From positions 1 through 7,746 of the forward strand of contig JAUVEX010000044.1 in NCBI GenBank assembly GCA_030594585.1: a DNA stretch of 7,746 bases, given 5' to 3'. The position numbers and the translations under genes are program-made. Under the pieces are notes generated by a model. It searched no databases. It had not been told where the DNA came from and saw nothing but the letters and a program-made list of their open reading frames with translations. This stretch comes from an archaeon (GTDB lineage: Archaea; EX4484-52; B79-G9). This document shows, in pieces, positions 6,355 through 7,746 of the stretch; positions within the stretch are counted from its first letter, which is position 1; each line of letters begins with the position of its first letter.

Positions 6355-6470
6355 TTATTGCAGATGGACCTTGGGCTTGGTGGGAATCTGTGGGTGTTCG
6401 CCCGTGAATTTTGCGGGCGAACCATTCGTTTCATTTAGAATGAGCAGTTGGCTTAAAGGGTTTAGCCAAG
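6355..6470. other. Non-coding hairpin-rich intergenic segment (candidate structured RNA)
   Basis: Four possible stems follow each other. These are CAGAT/ATCTG (6361-6365 with 6386-6390), a strong 9-bp stem GTTCGCCCG/CGGGCGAAC (6396-6404 with 6414-6422), CATTC/GAATG (6423-6427 with 6438-6442), and TTGGCT/AGCCAA (6448-6453 with 6464-6469). The last overlaps the KaiC-like gene's stop codon. Read on the minus strand this is the 3' untranslated region of the KaiC-like gene, where the stems could protect or end the mRNA. Read on the plus strand it could be an independent small RNA from the TATA-like box at 6324, perhaps ending in a T run at 6500-6506. No tRNA, box C/D or H/ACA pattern was convincing. 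The two orientations cannot be told apart from sequence alone. Confidence 0.4.
6396..6422. repeat. Perfect 9-bp GC-rich inverted repeat (hairpin)
   Basis: GTTCGCCCG and its exact reverse complement CGGGCGAAC flank a 9-nt centre, TGAATTTTG. T-G, G-T and A-T pairs can extend the plus-strand RNA stem to 12 bp with a 3-nt loop. It is the most GC-rich stem in an otherwise AT-rich spacer. No T-run follows directly on either strand, so a simple bacterial-style terminator is unlikely. Confidence 0.75.
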
Positions 6471-7181
6471 TATATTATCATCAACAACATGCATGCCGTC
6501 TTTTTTAATTTCTAAAGGGAAAACGCCATGCTTGTGGTTTGTTCGCCGCATCTTTCTTACTTCTATATTTCTGAAAGCCCCTTCACCAACGCCTGTGTAA
6601 TAAAGAACAATAACGCCGTCTGCAACAAATTCCTCTACTCCGAAACGAGACAGCTTCTTTTTCTGGTCTTCGGGAATCTCTGCTGAAAGGATTGTTGTTG
6701 CTCCTGATTTTTTCAGGCTTTCGACAAGCTGGTAAAGCTTTTTTCTGATTTTATATTCGTCGTTTATATACATGCCAAAAAGAGAAGTTGAATCAATCGC
6801 TATTCTTTTAAACCCGTTTACTGTAATGAGGTCTGCAATCCTTGTAGATATATCTGAAAGCTCAAAAGGGTCAAAATATTCGCATTTAAAAGACCCGTCT
6901 TTTTCAAAGCGCTCAAAATCCCAACCGTATTGTGCGGCATCTTCCTTGATTTCTTTAGGTGTTTCTTCAAGGGTTATAAAAAGGCCTTTTTCACCTTTTT
7001 CCAGGCCGTCCCATAAATACTGCGATAAGAATGTTGTCTTTCCGGTTCCTGTTCCGCCGGAGACGAGAATAACAGAGCTTTTAGGTATGCCGCCGCAAAG
7101 AAGCTTGTCTAATCCTTTGACACCCATAGTCACTCTTTCATCTTTTGATGTGTTTTCTTCTTTTGTTACTTTTTCTGTCAT
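6462..7181 (-). CDS. Single-domain KaiC/RadA-like ATPase (239 aa)
   Basis: This is a RecA-fold P-loop ATPase of the archaeal KaiC-like group (COG0467-type). Visible are the entry MGVKGLDKLLCGGIPKSSV (19-37), Walker A SGGTGTGKTT (41-50), the LEETPKEI segment with paired glutamates (71-78; the family's catalytic position), Walker B RIAIDS (126-131), and the late conserved block FRNIEVRKMRRTNHKHG (203-219). It has one KaiC domain, unlike the two-domain cyanobacterial clock protein, and about 240 residues is usual for archaeal single-domain members. The first 18 residues are charged and probably flexible. Archaeal relatives are thought to act as ATP-dependent switches in signalling, motility or other regulation, but the role here is unknown; no archaellum or chemotaxis gene is in the window. 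The ATG at 7181 has a TATA-like box about 27 nt upstream, predicting a leaderless mRNA. It is not RadA recombinase, as the N-terminal HhH domain and length are wrong. Confidence 0.9.
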   Translation of the reverse strand: MTEKVTKEENTSKDERVTMGVKGLDKLLCGGIPKSSVILVSGGTGTGKTTFLSQYLWDGLEKGEKGLFITLEETPKEIKEDAAQYGWDFERFEKDGSFKCEYFDPFELSDISTRIADLITVNGFKRIAIDSTSLFGMYINDEYKIRKKLYQLVESLKKSGATTILSAEIPEDQKKKLSRFGVEEFVADGVIVLYYTGVGEGAFRNIEVRKMRRTNHKHGVFPLEIKKDGMHVVDDNILG

Positions 7182-7203
7182 ACTATATTATTGGATAGAA
7201 CCT

Positions 7204-7219
7204 GTATATAAAATTATAT
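7204..7219 (-). promoter_or_regulatory. Candidate BRE/TATA for the KaiC-like gene
   Basis: On the minus strand, AATATAATTTTATATAC spans the stop codon of the upstream synthase gene; TTTTATATAC (7213-7204) is the TATA-like core. Its centre is about 27 nt before the ATG at 7181, so the transcript would begin at or just before the start codon. This separates the ATPase from the synthase transcriptionally, although read-through remains possible. Confidence 0.5.
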
Positions 7220-7746
7220 TTCCCGTTCAACAAGAAAATCAATGAATGATTCGAGTGTTTTTTTTGCACTTGAATTTTCAAGAACGGTTTCTGCAGCAAC
7301 CCACGCGTCTTTTGCAATTTCATGCGCCTTGTTTTTGGCGTAATATATGCTTCCCTGGGCTTTTATGATATCTATTGCTTCAGATATTAGTTTTTCATCT
7401 GTTGTGTGCTTGTTAAGTATTTCGACTAATCTTTCTTTTTCGTTTTTGTTTGCATTTGAGATGGTGTGTATCACCATTAAAGTCCTTTTTCCTTCAGTTA
7501 TGTCATTGCCGTATGTTTTTCCAAATTTGTTGTCTTTCCTGTCTGCTGTTATGTCGAGTATGTCGTCCTGTATCTGGAAAGCGACACCAATGGCTTCTGC
7601 CATTGCACCGAGTTTTTCTTCCTGCTCATTACTTCCTTCTGCAAAAACAACTGCAAGCTTTGCCGCCATCCGGGACAGTGTTCCTGTCTTAAATGCGCAC
7701 ATCTGCAGGTACTCTTCTTCGGTTATGTTTTCTTTTTTACCCTTGT
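7214..7746 (-). CDS. idsA: Isoprenyl (geranylgeranyl/farnesyl) diphosphate synthase, C-terminal part (5' end outside window)
   Basis: The frame is open to the right edge, so only the last ~177 codons are visible. Family members of this trans-prenyltransferase group condense isopentenyl diphosphate with allylic diphosphates; in archaea the C20 or longer product feeds ether-lipid synthesis. The visible part shows ITEEEYLQMCAFKTGTLSR, where the KTG block is the conserved 'KT..L' region, and the second Asp-rich motif FQIQDDILD (around 7553-7576) that binds Mg2+ and diphosphate. It continues with FGKTYGNDITEGKRTLMVI, the conserved 'K..G.D...GK.T'. The first Asp-rich motif and the residues before it that set chain length lie beyond the edge, so farnesyl, geranylgeranyl or longer product specificity cannot be called. 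An ATG at 7702 is internal, not the start, because conserved sequence continues upstream of it. Confidence 0.93.
   Translation of the reverse strand, partial: KGKKENITEEEYLQMCAFKTGTLSRMAAKLAVVFAEGSNEQEEKLGAMAEAIGVAFQIQDDILDITADRKDNKFGKTYGNDITEGKRTLMVIHTISNANKNEKERLVEILNKHTTDEKLISEAIDIIKAQGSIYYAKNKAHEIAKDAWVAAETVLENSSAKKTLESFIDFLVEREI

Noticed and set aside
6364..6438. A 24-residue plus-strand ORF (starting MDLGLGGN) inside the hairpin region
   Set aside because: It has no Shine-Dalgarno, the predicted start site does not coincide with its ATG, and the perfect inverted repeat explains the sequence better than a peptide.
6355..6470. tRNA or other known small RNA in the hairpin-rich spacer
   Set aside because: GTTCGCCCG recalls a T-arm, but there is no GGTTCRANYCC pattern, acceptor stem or anticodon arm. 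No clear C/D or H/ACA boxes were found on either strand.
7214..7702. ATG at 7702 as the start of the diphosphate synthase
   Set aside because: The frame stays open to the window edge, and the upstream residues KENITEEEYLQ are conserved family sequence. The gene is simply cut by the edge.

Overview
The window is archaeal. The evidence is a group II chaperonin (thermosome) with a Gly/Met tail, an archaeal/eukaryotic-type HemK2/Mtq2 methyltransferase, a single-domain KaiC/RadA-like ATPase, an isoprenyl diphosphate synthase, the C-terminal domain of an archaeal S-layer protein, and upstream BRE/TATA elements instead of -35/-10 boxes. The DNA is AT-rich. The sequence does not fix a lineage. The S-layer C-terminal domain points to a euryarchaeal-type or related (for example Altiarchaeota/DPANN-like) genome, and the six-cysteine C-G-D-G-x-C module in the large surface protein is a kind I associate with uncultivated archaeal lineages. 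This placement is inference.

Layout from left to right. (i) Positions 2-247 (+) hold the last 81 codons of an S-layer-type protein. (ii) Positions 248-504 (+) hold a TATA-like element followed, at leaderless spacing, by a 63-codon cysteine-containing ORF that ends in a T-rich tract. (iii) Positions 515-2983 (-) encode an 822-residue secreted, heavily sequon-bearing, C-terminally anchored surface protein. (iv) Positions 2993-3589 (-) encode the HemK2/Mtq2-like methyltransferase. (v) Positions 3636-5297 (-) encode the thermosome subunit, with a strong Shine-Dalgarno and a T-rich terminator. (vi) Positions 5426-6268 (-) encode a winged-helix regulator-like protein of unknown ligand. (vii) Positions 6269-6461 are a non-coding stretch holding that gene's promoter, an inverted repeat, a second TATA-like box facing the other way and several hairpins. 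(viii) Positions 6462-7181 (-) encode the KaiC-like ATPase. (ix) Positions 7214-7746 (-) hold the C-terminal part of a (geranylgeranyl/farnesyl) diphosphate synthase cut by the right edge.

All six genes from 515 to 7746 lie on the minus strand, but they do not look like one operon. Most have their own TATA-like box about 25-28 nt before the start codon, which predicts leaderless mRNAs. The thermosome is the exception, with an expected leader of about 55 nt and a strong GGAGGAG site. The functional mix is housekeeping: protein folding, translation-factor modification and lipid precursor synthesis, plus cell envelope genes at the left end. No mobile element, CRISPR array, rRNA or tRNA was seen. 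I did not find a clearly new multi-gene system. The parts least explained by known families are the intergenic region 6290-6510 with its adjoining regulator, and the small ORF at 313-504.
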